Shown here: piece by piece, positions 9,746 to 20,748 of the stretch | Layout: every line of letters begins with the position of its first letter | Position numbering within the stretch: position 1 is the first letter of the stretch | NCBI RefSeq assembly: GCF_006716265.1 | Contig: NZ_VFOS01000001.1 | Coordinates: 434,001-498,000, forward strand | Origin: Rarobacter faecitabidus | Lineage (GTDB): Bacteria > Actinomycetota > Actinomycetes > Actinomycetales > Cellulomonadaceae | DNA length: 64,000 nt | Direction of reading: 5' to 3' | Notes under the pieces: generated by a model | Seen by the model: only the letters and a program-made list of their open reading frames with translations | Told to the model about the DNA's origin: nothing | The model's database searches: none | Program-made: the position numbers and the translations under genes

Positions 9746-11553
9746 CACTGCCGATCTCCCACCCGACCCGGCCACGCGCGGCGGCGGCCTCGTCCATCAT
9801 CGACACGGCGCGCACCGCGCGTCGAGCGGCAGCCGCGCTGCTCATCGGGTTGTTGCTCCTCGGCGGCTGCGCCTCGATACCCACATCCGGCCCCGTGCGC
9901 GCGCAGGCGCTGCCCGACACGGATCCCGAGACGATCTTCGTCGAGGCCGAAGGGCCGACCGTGGGGGCCTCGGCGATCGAGATCACGCAGGGTTTCATCC
10001 GCGCTCAGGCGGCGGGCGTCAACGACGACTTCCGGGTCGCACGCGAGTTCCTCACCGACGCTCGGGCCGCCGAATGGAACCCTCACGTGGGCACGACTGT
10101 GTACCTCGGCGAACCGGCCCTCGTGGCGACCGGCGCAGACAGCGCCGCGGTCGAGCAGGACGACGACTATTCTGCCGACTTCGTGGACGTCGGCGGCCCC
10201 GTGAGCCTGGCCGCCCGGGTCGATGAGAACGGTGCGCTGACCGAGGCGTCCGCGGGAGCCGAGCAGGTCGTGATGTTCCGGCTCATGCGGCAGGACGGGG
10301 AATGGCGGATATCGCAGGTGCCTGACGGGACCCTCGTGTCGCAGCCGAACTTCACCACGACATACCGCCGGATCGCCCTGGAATTCCTGTCCGCCGACGA
10401 GCGCTACCTCGTGCCCGACGTGAGGTGGTACCCCGTGCAGAACCTGGCGGCCCACGCCACCGAGGGACTGCTCGCGGGGCCCAGCACCTGGCTTCGCGAC
10501 GCCGTGCACACCGCTGTTCCCGATCGCACGACGCTCACGGTCGCGGGCACTGTGCACGTGTCCTCGGACGGCGTGGCGGTGGTGGATCTCTCCTCGCAGG
10601 TCCTCAACGTGAACACCGAGCAGCGCTCGGTGCTGATGGCGCAACTCAGCGCCGTGCTGATGCAGGTTCCGCAGGTGCGCTCGGTGCGCCTCCTCGCGGC
10701 CGGAGCCGACATCACGCAGACACCCGCGATGCTGGCTCGCGGACCCTCGACGGCCTCCGAGGTCACCGCAGTGGTCAACGGCCGGCTTGGGCTGGTTACT
10801 GGCGGCGATTTCACCGCGGACGAGCACTTCGAACCTCTCGGCGGTGGACAGGTTACGGCGGTCGCCGTGGAACCGGCCGATGACGATGCGCTACCCCTGC
10901 TTACTGTCGTGCGCAGGGGACACTCCGACATTGTTCAGGCACCGGCCGCGGGCAAACCGGCCGCGAACTCTGTTCCGCTGCTCAGCGGGAACGACGTGAG
11001 CGAGCCGAGCGTCGATCGGTACGGCTGGGTGTGGTCGTCCGTCGACGGGCGGATCGCGGTGGCCAGCACGGACGGGCGCGAGGAACCGATCGCCGAGTGG
11101 CTCGCCGCCAGGCGTGTCACGCAGGTTCGCGCAACTCACGACGGCTCGCGCGTGGCCATCGTCTCGACCGGCACGGGGGACGATCGAGAGCCGGTGCTGG
11201 AGGTCGCATCCGTGGTCCGTGACGATCGCGGCGCGCCCACGCAACTGACTCAGGGGATAGTGGTCGGCGGTTCCCTCGCCGACGTCAGCGGGATCGTATG
11301 GATCGGCGAGAGCACGCTCGCGGTGCTCGCGAAGAGCTCCACGGCGCCAGATCGCGGCGTATACACCGTGCCACTGGGCGATTGGAGCCAGCCCCAGCCC
11401 GCAATCGACAATCCCATCGCCCTCGCGGGCTCCTGGGACGTGCGCTCGCTGTTCGTGCTCAAAGAGGACGGCTCGCTCGTGGCACGAAGCGCCACCGGCG
11501 CCAGTTGGACCAGCGTGCTGACGGGTGTGGCGGCCGTCGCCTACCCGGGCTGA
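9742..11553 (+). CDS. lpqB: Lipoprotein LpqB, MtrAB accessory protein
   Basis: The 603-residue product has a long N-region, a hydrophobic core AALLIGLLLLGGC and a lipobox with the modified Cys at position 43, so it is exported and lipid-anchored on the outer face of the membrane. A GerMN domain covers roughly 190-330 (including TEGLLAGPSTWLRDAV), and the rest is a beta-propeller-like region. In mycobacteria LpqB interacts with the MtrB sensor domain and modulates MtrA phosphorylation. Four-base overlap with mtrB supports co-translation. Confidence 0.95.
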   Translation: MTLPISHPTRPRAAAASSIIDTARTARRAAAALLIGLLLLGGCASIPTSGPVRAQALPDTDPETIFVEAEGPTVGASAIEITQGFIRAQAAGVNDDFRVAREFLTDARAAEWNPHVGTTVYLGEPALVATGADSAAVEQDDDYSADFVDVGGPVSLAARVDENGALTEASAGAEQVVMFRLMRQDGEWRISQVPDGTLVSQPNFTTTYRRIALEFLSADERYLVPDVRWYPVQNLAAHATEGLLAGPSTWLRDAVHTAVPDRTTLTVAGTVHVSSDGVAVVDLSSQVLNVNTEQRSVLMAQLSAVLMQVPQVRSVRLLAAGADITQTPAMLARGPSTASEVTAVVNGRLGLVTGGDFTADEHFEPLGGGQVTAVAVEPADDDALPLLTVVRRGHSDIVQAPAAGKPAANSVPLLSGNDVSEPSVDRYGWVWSSVDGRIAVASTDGREEPIAEWLAARRVTQVRATHDGSRVAIVSTGTGDDREPVLEVASVVRDDRGAPTQLTQGIVVGGSLADVSGIVWIGESTLAVLAKSSTAPDRGVYTVPLGDWSQPQPAIDNPIALAGSWDVRSLFVLKEDGSLVARSATGASWTSVLTGVAAVAYPG

Positions 11554-11739
11554 GGTCCGTGCTCGCGTCGGTGGGGCGAGCGTTGCGGATTCGTGCGGCG
11601 AGCGGGCGCACGGTTGCCTTCGTCTCGGAAGGGGCCCGGGGAAGTTTTTCACAAGGGTGATCCCGAGTGGCGCTACCCGCCATCACGCGCGTCATATGGT
11701 CATGTGGCACACCGCGCTCGGGAACACTCGCAACCCCCT

Positions 11740-12471
11740 GTGATCCGCCGCGCCCTGGCTGAGCTGGCGCGGCTGGTGGTGCCCATACGGTGCGCCGGAT
11801 GCGGCAGGTACGACGACCCCTGGTGCGCAGAGTGCCGCAGCGACTGGCAGGCGCGCGGGTTCCGGTGCGAGCATCTGGCGGGGAGGCTGGACCAGCTCGA
11901 CGGAAAAACGGTACTTCCGGTGTGGGCGATCGTGCCATACGAGGGCCCTCATCGCCGCGCCATTGTCGCCGCAAAGGACGGCGGGAGGCGGGATCTCCAC
12001 GCCCGATTCGCCCGATCTGCCTCGGCTCTCGCCCTCGCTCACACCAAGCAGATTCTAGCTCCGGGGCGAGGCGGACGAATCGCTGTGGTGCCGGTCCCGT
12101 CGTCGGCCACCGCGGTTCGCGCCAGGGGCGCGAACCTCACGGCGACGATCGCCCATGGCGTCGCGACCGCCCTCGGGGCGAGGTATCTCGACTGCCTCGT
12201 GGCGCGGTCGGTCAAGCGGGACCAGGTCGGTCTCGGACAGGCAGGCCGGTCGCTCAATGCGGCGCGCTCGGTGCGGATCTCCCGGCTACGCCCACCCCGA
12301 GGACCGGCCAGGGTCGTGCTCGTGGACGACATCGTGACGTCGGGAGCGACGCTTCGCGCCTGCGCTCGCGTGCTCTCGCGAGCAGGATTCGAGGTGGTCG
12401 CCGCGCTCACGCTTGCCTCGACTCGACCACCTGGGACATTGGTTACTGCGATGTCCAGGGAATCGGGCTAG
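11740..12471 (+). CDS. ComF-family phosphoribosyltransferase-like protein
   Basis: The 243-residue protein from the GTG at 11740 starts VIRRALAELARLVVPIRCAGC. An N-terminal four-Cys segment CAGCGRYDDPWCAEC resembles the zinc-ribbon of ComF, and the PRPP-binding loop VVLVDDIVTSGATLRAC near residues 187-203 marks a type I phosphoribosyltransferase fold. ComF takes part in DNA uptake in competent bacteria; in actinobacteria the gene commonly lies between lpqB and hpf and its role is not settled. The start is uncertain: no strong ribosome-binding site is seen, and in-frame starts exist upstream at 11704. Confidence 0.85.
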   Translation: MIRRALAELARLVVPIRCAGCGRYDDPWCAECRSDWQARGFRCEHLAGRLDQLDGKTVLPVWAIVPYEGPHRRAIVAAKDGGRRDLHARFARSASALALAHTKQILAPGRGGRIAVVPVPSSATAVRARGANLTATIAHGVATALGARYLDCLVARSVKRDQVGLGQAGRSLNAARSVRISRLRPPRGPARVVLVDDIVTSGATLRACARVLSRAGFEVVAALTLASTRPPGTLVTAMSRESG

Positions 12472-12650
12472 TGTTGGAGACCAAGCGCAGCGAAGCGCGG
12501 ATCCCAGGCCGAAATCGGTCGGGGATGGCCGACCGAACGGAGGTGGTTCGTCAGTCTGACCGTCAAGGCAGCAGAACACCTGAGGGTGTCGAATTTCGAG
12601 CAGGTTCCGGAAAGTCGCGCAGGGCGCGTCAGGTTCATTCGGAGGTCAAA

Positions 12651-13289
12651 ATGGAAATCGTCGTCGTTGGTCGCCACACGGAAGTCGCGGAGAGGTTCCG
12701 CCGGCACGTTGAGGACAAACTCGCCAAGGTAAGCCAACTGGCACCCGGGGTGCAGCGAATCGACGTGGAGGTAACGCACGAGAAGAACCCCCGCTTGGCA
12801 GACGTGGCAGAGAAGGTCGAGCTGACGGTCCGGGCCAAGGGCCCAGTTGTGCGTGCCGAGGCCGCTGCGGACGACAGGTACGGAGCGCTCGACCTCGCCC
12901 TGGACAAACTGAACGAGCGGCTGCGCCGCGCGCACGACCGTCGCACCCGCACAAAGCGACGCGGAGACGCACTGAACGCTGCGGTCCCGGTCGCCGTCGA
13001 GGACACGGCGCCCCAGCAGCCCGCGGTCGAGCAGGACGACGACTCAGATCTCATCCCGCACGCCCTTGGCGAGGCGGTCGAGTTCCACATCTCCGGATCA
13101 CCCGTCGTGATCCGAAACAAGCTTCACCAGGGCGCGCCGATGAATGCCGAGGAGGCTATCGACGAGATGGAACTGGTTGGCCACGACTTCTTCCTCTTCA
13201 TCGACAAGGTGACCTCGCGCCCGTCCGTCGCCTACCGCCGTCGTGGCTGGGACTACGGCGTGATCGCGCTCGACACCACGTGCAACTGA
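12651..13289 (+). CDS. hpf: Long-form ribosome hibernation promoting factor
   Basis: The 212-residue protein starts MEIVVVGRHTEVAERFRRHV behind a strong GGAGGTCAAA site. The N-terminal S30AE/RaiA domain (1-105) binds the 30S subunit, a variable linker (105-150, acidic and Gln/Pro-rich) follows, and the C-terminal dimerisation domain (150-212) has AEEAIDEMELVGHDFFLFID and the closing YRRRGWDYGVIAL. Long-form HPF dimerises 70S ribosomes into 100S particles in stationary phase. A strong terminator follows directly. Confidence 0.95.
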   Translation: MEIVVVGRHTEVAERFRRHVEDKLAKVSQLAPGVQRIDVEVTHEKNPRLADVAEKVELTVRAKGPVVRAEAAADDRYGALDLALDKLNERLRRAHDRRTRTKRRGDALNAAVPVAVEDTAPQQPAVEQDDDSDLIPHALGEAVEFHISGSPVVIRNKLHQGAPMNAEEAIDEMELVGHDFFLFIDKVTSRPSVAYRRRGWDYGVIALDTTCN

Positions 13290-13318
13290 GCCGCAGTTTC
13301 CGGACGTCCTAGTCCGTG

Positions 13319-13352
13319 CCGAGGGCATCCCGCGTTGGCGGGATGCCCTCGG
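13319..13352 (+). terminator. Intrinsic terminator after hpf
   Basis: A perfect 15-bp stem CCGAGGGCATCCCGC / GCGGGATGCCCTCGG with a four-base loop (gttg) lies 30 bp after the hpf stop and is followed by a short T-containing run. It separates hpf from secA. Confidence 0.9.
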
Positions 13353-13517
13353 TGTCGTTTGCCCCTCGTATGGCACGGTTTTTCCATCAGCGAACAAGTT
13401 CTGACCGCGTGCCCGGTTCTCACATATCTCGTCTAAGATAGGCCGGTATGTATGGCATCAATCGATGCCCCCACTCGGCGGCCCGGCCGCAAAGATTACG
13501 ACGTTCAGGAGATTTGC

Positions 13518-16376
<2,859 letters not shown>

Positions 16377-16380
16377 GGCG

Positions 16381-16411
16381 TCACCCGCTGGCGGCTGACG
16401 CTAGCGGGTGA
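16381..16411. terminator. Terminator-like hairpin downstream of secA
   Basis: TCACCCGCT pairs with AGCGGGTGA across a 13-base loop, four bases after the secA stop. An overlapping alternative pairs GCGTCA with TGACGC. There is no strong T-run, so termination efficiency is uncertain. It could serve secA on the plus strand. Confidence 0.55.
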
Positions 16412-16484
16412 AGGTCCGCCAAGCGTGGATCGGCACTGGGGGGCGTGCATCGGCGAAGGCCGATACGCGCCCCTCAGTCAGCTT

Positions 16485-16580
16485 TGCGTGAGTGCGGGGT
16501 TGGTCGCTTTGCGTGAGTGGGGAAGCGGCCGCCCTGCGTCGCGGTGATGCGGCCATCATGCGTGAGTGGGGAAGCGGCCG
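16485..16580 (+). repeat. Short direct repeats downstream of secA
   Basis: The 21-base string tgcgtgagtggggaagcggc (one base omitted here) occurs at 16510-16530 and 16559-16579, 49 bases apart, and a shorter version ttgcgtgagtg-cgggg begins near 16485. The stretch 16377-16626 between secA and the convergent Rv3235-like gene holds only these repeats and the hairpin; I see no gene in it. Confidence 0.7.
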
Positions 16581-16626
16581 TCCTGCCCACTGTCCGTGCT
16601 CGCGCGAACTCGCGCCTGACGAGGTA

Positions 16627-17055
16627 CTAGACGAGCTCGAGAGCGGACATCCGCCACTTGCCGCGATGGAACTCCATCCGAGCTGCCGCAGCGTGATTGC
16701 GGTCGCCCACGGCGACGACCACCGCTACCTCCATCACGTCCGGAGCGGGGGAGCATGATCGCGTGCTCACGAGCCGTATCCGCGGGCGCGTATCGCTCAG
16801 GCGGTTCCGGCAGAGTCGTCGGCGCTCGTTCAGGGCGCGCAGCACCTGAGGCGTGAGCCAGGGACGAAGCAGTTCGAAATTGCCGTGGCTGTGCAGAACC
16901 TCGAAGGCATGGACGGCGAGGCGGCTTGCCAATGCGCTCGAGGGGGATTCTGTGGACGACGGCCTCGCGCGGCACTGCTGACCTACGCGCTGGTATCCGG
17001 CAGCAGGGCGGTGATGCGCCTGTGACTCTCGACTGTTGTGGCACTGAAGGGTCAT
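16627..17055 (-). CDS. Rv3235-like protein
   Basis: The 142-residue protein carries the family pattern seen next to secA in many actinobacteria: a helical centre LASRLAVHAFEVLHSHG, then FELLRPWLTPQVLRALNERR, and a beta-rich C-terminus DVMEVAVVVAVGDRNHAAAARMEF ending GKWRMSALELV (strings here are shorter than the full stretch and separated). The function of the family is unknown. It is convergent with secA and divergent from the DUF6912 gene. The N-terminal 45 residues look poorly conserved, so the start may be later. Confidence 0.78.
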   Translation of the reverse strand: MTLQCHNSRESQAHHRPAAGYQRVGQQCRARPSSTESPSSALASRLAVHAFEVLHSHGNFELLRPWLTPQVLRALNERRRLCRNRLSDTRPRIRLVSTRSCSPAPDVMEVAVVVAVGDRNHAAAARMEFHRGKWRMSALELV

Positions 17056-17168
17056 GGTGGCTCCGTCTCCGGCGTCAAAGTAGACAATGAATGCAATATA
17101 TATCTATCGACGACCCTTTGGCTCGAATCTGTGGAAAACTCGAGAACGAGCATGCAAGAATTGAAGGT

Positions 17169-17624
17169 ATGCGTATCTATGTCCCGGTCACTTTTGCGAC
17201 GCTCACGGATGAGAAGGTTCGTTCCGGCCGCATCGATCTCGCACCCGGCGGGGAGGTTCTCGCGCCGCTCGCGACGCCGGAAATGACCTCGGATGAGGTC
17301 GAGGAGGCGGAATTCGTGGCGCTGTACCTCGCAGCGGACGCATCGGCTCGGCTGGCCGCGGCTTCGCCTGGAGCGAAACTCCGCCTCGTCCTGTCCTGCG
17401 ACGTGCCCGACGGTAGTCTCCCCGCTCCGGATGGAGCGGGGCAGATCACGCTGACAAGTCCACTCGAAGGGGCGAGAATCGCGTGCGCGCATGCAGACGA
17501 CGCTTCGCAATCGGTCGCGATAGCCGGCGCGTTTCGTGAACTCGAAGCGAACGAGGCCGCTCTCGACGACCACGACCTGCTGTGGTACGACGTGAGCGAG
17601 CTCGGGGACATTCCCGGCCTCTGA
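17169..17624 (+). CDS. DUF6912 family protein
   Basis: From the ATG at 17169 (MRIYVPVTFATLTDEKV), with a TGAAGG site just upstream, the 151-residue protein matches the actinobacterial DUF6912 type: an N-terminal MR-Y-P-T--TL motif, an acidic middle with VEEAEFVALYLAADAS, and a C-terminal DDHDLLWYDVSEL. It is soluble, acidic and of unknown function. A longer in-frame start at 17091 exists but has no site. Confidence 0.82.
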   Translation: MRIYVPVTFATLTDEKVRSGRIDLAPGGEVLAPLATPEMTSDEVEEAEFVALYLAADASARLAAASPGAKLRLVLSCDVPDGSLPAPDGAGQITLTSPLEGARIACAHADDASQSVAIAGAFRELEANEAALDDHDLLWYDVSELGDIPGL

Positions 17625-17700
17625 ACTGCAGGCCGTGGAGAATCCGCCGGGCTGGGGGCGCGCAGCGCATGCCGAACCCGGCCGGGCGTCTTCGTGCGCG

Positions 17701-17934
17701 ACAGGCCCGCGGTTGGTGACAGGCCCGCGGGTGGTGACAGGCCCGCGGGTGGTGACAGGCCCGCGGGTGGTGACAGGCCCGCGGGTGGTGACAGGCCCGC
17801 CGGTGGTGACAGGCCCGCCGGTGGTGACAGGCCCGCCGGTGGTGACAGGCCCGCCGGTGGTGACAGGCCCGCCGGTGGTGACAGGCCCGCCGGTGGTGAC
17901 AGGCCCGCGGGTGGTGACAGGCCCGCCGCGTGAT
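17701..17934. repeat. Minisatellite: 13 copies of an 18-bp unit
   Basis: The string acaggcccg occurs every 18 bases thirteen times from 17701 to 17925. The unit is acaggcccgcSggtggtg, where S alternates in blocks: the first five units carry the CGCGGG form, the next seven mostly CGCCGG, then a CGCGGG unit and a partial one. All reading frames stay open through it because 18 is a multiple of three, so apparent proteins on both strands here are artefacts. Together with the hairpin at 17967-18022 it fills the 410 bp between the DUF6912 gene and the next gene. Confidence 0.95.
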
Positions 17935-17966
17935 TCCGCGGGGAGAGCAGCGCACCGCGCGCAGTT

Positions 17967-18022
17967 ACGACAAGACGGGGGCCGTCCGGCGTGACTCCGC
18001 CGAACGGCCCCCGTCTTGTCGT
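17967..18022. terminator. Bidirectional terminator-like hairpin
   Basis: A perfect 19-bp stem, ACGACAAGACGGGGGCCGT (17967-17985) with its complement at 18004-18022, encloses a loop that can form a further CGGC/GCCG stem. It lies 12 bp beyond the stop of the Ig-like surface protein on the minus strand and is very stable. Confidence 0.85.
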
Positions 18023-18034
18023 GTGGAAACGCGC

Positions 18035-20500
18035 CTACCGGCTCACCTTCTTGGTGGTCGCTGTCTTCACGGTGATCGTCGAGTAGCCGGCTTTCTTGAC
18101 CGTGAGCTTCACGAAGATCTTCTTGCCAGCGTTCTTCTTGGCCACCTTGTAGGAAGACTTGGCTCCCTTCTTGCCAGCGACCTTCTTAGCGCCCACGTAC
18201 CAGCGGTACGTGACCTTCACGCCCGACGTCGTGTACTTGCCCTTGGAGACCGTGAGCTTCTTGCCGACCTTGATCTTCGTCTTCTTGGTGATCTTCTTCT
18301 TGCCGACCTTGAAGGCGGGCTTGGTCTTCACCTTGAAGGTACCCGTGCCCACTGTCAGCGTGTTCGTCGTAGTGGTCACGCTCGTGAACCCGGCAGCCGA
18401 GGCGGTCACCCGAACCGACAGGCCGCCCAGTCGATCTGTGGCGATCGGGGTGTAGGCGGACTTGGTCGCTCCCGCGATGGGGGCGCCGTTACGCAGCCAC
18501 TGGTAGGTGAGGAGGACGCCCGCGGTGTTGTAGGTCCCGGCCGTGATCTTGACGTTCGTACCCACCTTCGCCGATCCCGTGAGCTTCGGCTGCGTCGTCA
18601 CGGTGAGCGTCGCAGCCTTGACGGCGCCTGCACTGAGCGTGGTGACGAGGTCGTTGTAGCCCGGAGCCGAAACGGTGATCTTCACCTGTACGGACTTGCC
18701 GAGATCCGCCGCGCGTGGGGTGAATGTCACGCCCGTTGCTCCGGCCACCGCGACATTGTTGACGGACCACTGGAAGGTCGATGTCGCATCGGACGGGGCG
18801 TAAGTTCCGGGCGTGACGGCCGTAACCGCGTTCACCGTGGGGCTCTGTGACACGACAGGTGCGACCACGACCGCGATGTCGGACGCGACGGCGGGCGAGC
18901 CAGTGACCGTGTACTGGGAATCCTCGTATCCGTTGCGGGTGGCGGTTACCCGAAGGCTGATGACCTTTCCGACGTCTTCTGCCTTGATCTGGTAGTTCGA
19001 ACCGGTCGCCTCAGGGATCGATGCTCCGTCGGCCAGCCATTCGTAGGTTTCGGTGGCCGTTGGCACGTACTGTCCGGCGGTGGCGGTCAGCACCTGATCG
19101 GTCGCGAAGGTTCCCGCGATCGTGGCCTGCGCATTGGTAGTCAACTGGCCGCGCTGCACTTGGCCGGAAGTCTGCAGAGTATTCACTACCGACGAGTAAC
19201 CCGGTCGGCTCGCCGAGACCGTCACTGAGAGCGTCTGCCCCAGGTCGGAGGGAGCGACCTGGATGCTCGGGGTCGTGGCACCATTCGACCACTGGTAGGT
19301 CACGAGCGCATCGGGCAGATCGTAGGCGCCTGCCGAAGCGGAGATAGTATCGCCGACGCGAACGGTGGCCGGGGCGGTCAGCGCTGGGGGCGTGGTGGCG
19401 GAGAACGATCCGAACTGGATGGGAAGAGTCGCGCTAGCGACCGTGCCGGTCAGCATGCCTGCTTTCTTGGCGACGGCGACCACGCGCAGCGACTTGCCCG
19501 CATCCTGCGCCAGGATCTGGTACTCGGGCGTCGAGGTGATCTTGACGGTCTTGCCACCGACCTGCCAGACGTAGCGAACGCTGTCCGGGGTGATAGTAGC
19601 GGCCGCCCCGTTCTGCCACGTCACTGATGCGGTGGCTGTCGTCACCGGCATCCCCACGCTGTAAGTTGCGCTACCGGGGAGCGTGACCGTTCCCGCGCCC
19701 TGGATCGCGATCTCGTTCGCGTCGACGACCGCGTCAGAGGCGATCGCGAACAGGTGGAAGCGGCGAACTGTCTCGTTGTCGACCGGCTGCACATTCGGCT
19801 TGATCGTGATTGATTCGACGGTGCGTCCGGCCGGGATGTCCTTGACGGGGCTGGCCCACAAGCCGCAGGCGAGTGACTGGACGTTGCCGCTCCATGAGCG
19901 ATCCGTCCATTTGGGCGTGACGGCCACGGAACCGCCCTGCGAGGTGTTCTCGCACCAATCGGAGAACTCCAGGAGGAACTCGTCTGACGCATCGGGCGTT
20001 GCCGGATTGCCATCGTTCTCATAGTTCAGCGTGACATTGACCCTAATGGAGCCATACGTCGAGGTGCCGATGAAGCGCAGTTGGGTTGCTGGCGTCGTGG
20101 TTTGCGACCCAAGACCCAGCGACGTGTCGATCGTTACGTTCGGATCCTCCCAGTTCAGCGACAGGTTATCCGCCGCCCCATCGGTGCCGCCGGCGAGCGT
20201 GTAGTTCAGCGATGTGCTTCCATTGCCGGCGATGGAGTGGGAGACATTGGCACCTAGGCCGCCGGCGCCGCGAACGAAGAAGCCGTTCTGGCCGTCGATG
20301 TCACCGTTTTGAGAGCCCGCATCGGCGATGCCGGTGTTATTGAAGTAACCTTCGAGCCAGTTGGTCGATGCTGCCGGTTCGTCATCGGCCATCGCGGACG
20401 GGGCCGCGACGATTCCCGCGAGGGCAACAGCACCGATTCCGGCGAGGGCAATGAACTTTCGAGTCCTTGAACTCGCGCGAGTCTTTGTTGACGTATTCAT
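18035..20500 (-). CDS. Secreted Ig-like repeat surface protein with Lys-rich C-terminus
   Basis: The 821-residue protein has a Sec signal peptide (basic start, hydrophobic core IALAGIGAVALAGIVAAP, cleavage probably after PSAMA near residue 38). Residues about 47-265 form a module starting WLEGYFNNTGI and containing EFSDWC and ACGLWASP, ending FHLFAIASDA; the same module is in the neighbouring pseudogene and in the GH92 enzyme. Then follow about five Ig-like repeats of 85-90 residues, each with YQW...G..I.GAT...Y and a GY after VTA. The last 100 residues are very rich in Lys (KVGKKKITKKTKIKVGKKL), so the tail is strongly cationic, possibly for binding wall polymers. No LPXTG or catalytic domain is seen. 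A LacI-type operator-like palindrome lies 78 bp upstream. Confidence 0.85.
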   Translation of the reverse strand: MNTSTKTRASSRTRKFIALAGIGAVALAGIVAAPSAMADDEPAASTNWLEGYFNNTGIADAGSQNGDIDGQNGFFVRGAGGLGANVSHSIAGNGSTSLNYTLAGGTDGAADNLSLNWEDPNVTIDTSLGLGSQTTTPATQLRFIGTSTYGSIRVNVTLNYENDGNPATPDASDEFLLEFSDWCENTSQGGSVAVTPKWTDRSWSGNVQSLACGLWASPVKDIPAGRTVESITIKPNVQPVDNETVRRFHLFAIASDAVVDANEIAIQGAGTVTLPGSATYSVGMPVTTATASVTWQNGAAATITPDSVRYVWQVGGKTVKITSTPEYQILAQDAGKSLRVVAVAKKAGMLTGTVASATLPIQFGSFSATTPPALTAPATVRVGDTISASAGAYDLPDALVTYQWSNGATTPSIQVAPSDLGQTLSVTVSASRPGYSSVVNTLQTSGQVQRGQLTTNAQATIAGTFATDQVLTATAGQYVPTATETYEWLADGASIPEATGSNYQIKAEDVGKVISLRVTATRNGYEDSQYTVTGSPAVASDIAVVVAPVVSQSPTVNAVTAVTPGTYAPSDATSTFQWSVNNVAVAGATGVTFTPRAADLGKSVQVKITVSAPGYNDLVTTLSAGAVKAATLTVTTQPKLTGSAKVGTNVKITAGTYNTAGVLLTYQWLRNGAPIAGATKSAYTPIATDRLGGLSVRVTASAAGFTSVTTTTNTLTVGTGTFKVKTKPAFKVGKKKITKKTKIKVGKKLTVSKGKYTTSGVKVTYRWYVGAKKVAGKKGAKSSYKVAKKNAGKKIFVKLTVKKAGYSTITVKTATTKKVSR

Positions 20501-20577
20501 CCGGGTTCTACTCCAGATCGTATGGGAATCCCCTCTACGGGATTCGGTTTCTTATATGGCGGGCCCGGGAGTCCGCC

Positions 20578-20591
20578 TGACAGCGTTGTCG
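20578..20591 (-). promoter_or_regulatory. LacI-family-type operator candidate, copy 1
   Basis: TGACAGCGTTGTCG is a near-perfect 14-base palindrome with a central CG, the layout of LacI/GalR-family operators. It sits 78 bp upstream of the surface-protein start at 20500, and the same motif stands upstream of the two other surface genes in the region. No LacI regulator gene is in the window. Confidence 0.65.
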
Positions 20592-20672
20592 GTTGTTCCT
20601 AGGCTAGTGCGACAGTACATCAAGGTCAAACAAGCGCACCTTGGGCACGGATCTTGAGCGAAGCGATTCGGA

Positions 20673-20717
20673 CGAGGGTGCGGGGTGTGAGCGTGTTGCT
20701 CGCGCCCCGCACCCTCG
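20673..20717. terminator. Terminator-like hairpin after the pseudogene
   Basis: CGAGGGTGCGGGG (20673-20685) pairs perfectly with CCCCGCACCCTCG (20705-20717), with a further inner stem GTGAGC/GCTCGCG. It lies 32 bp beyond the last codon of the decayed surface gene and would terminate its minus-strand transcript. Confidence 0.8.
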
Positions 20718-20748
20718 TGGTCGGTGGTTGGCTGGTGTCGGTTCTGTG

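Noticed and set aside
9670-10827. A 385-codon open frame antisense to mtrB/lpqB
   Set aside because: Same reason: high-GC shadow over well-supported genes.
11790-12650. A longer HPF frame starting at 11790
   Set aside because: The extra part lies out of frame over the ComF-like gene and is Arg/Gly rich; the real HPF start has a GGAGGT site at 12641.
17701-17934. Possible CRISPR array
   Set aside because: The 18-bp period has no spacers; units are contiguous and no cas gene is near.
17635-17994. Open frames with VVTGPR or ACHHRR repeats on both strands
   Set aside because: They are produced by the 18-bp minisatellite, which keeps every frame open; no ribosome-binding site, no domain, and composition unlike the neighbours.
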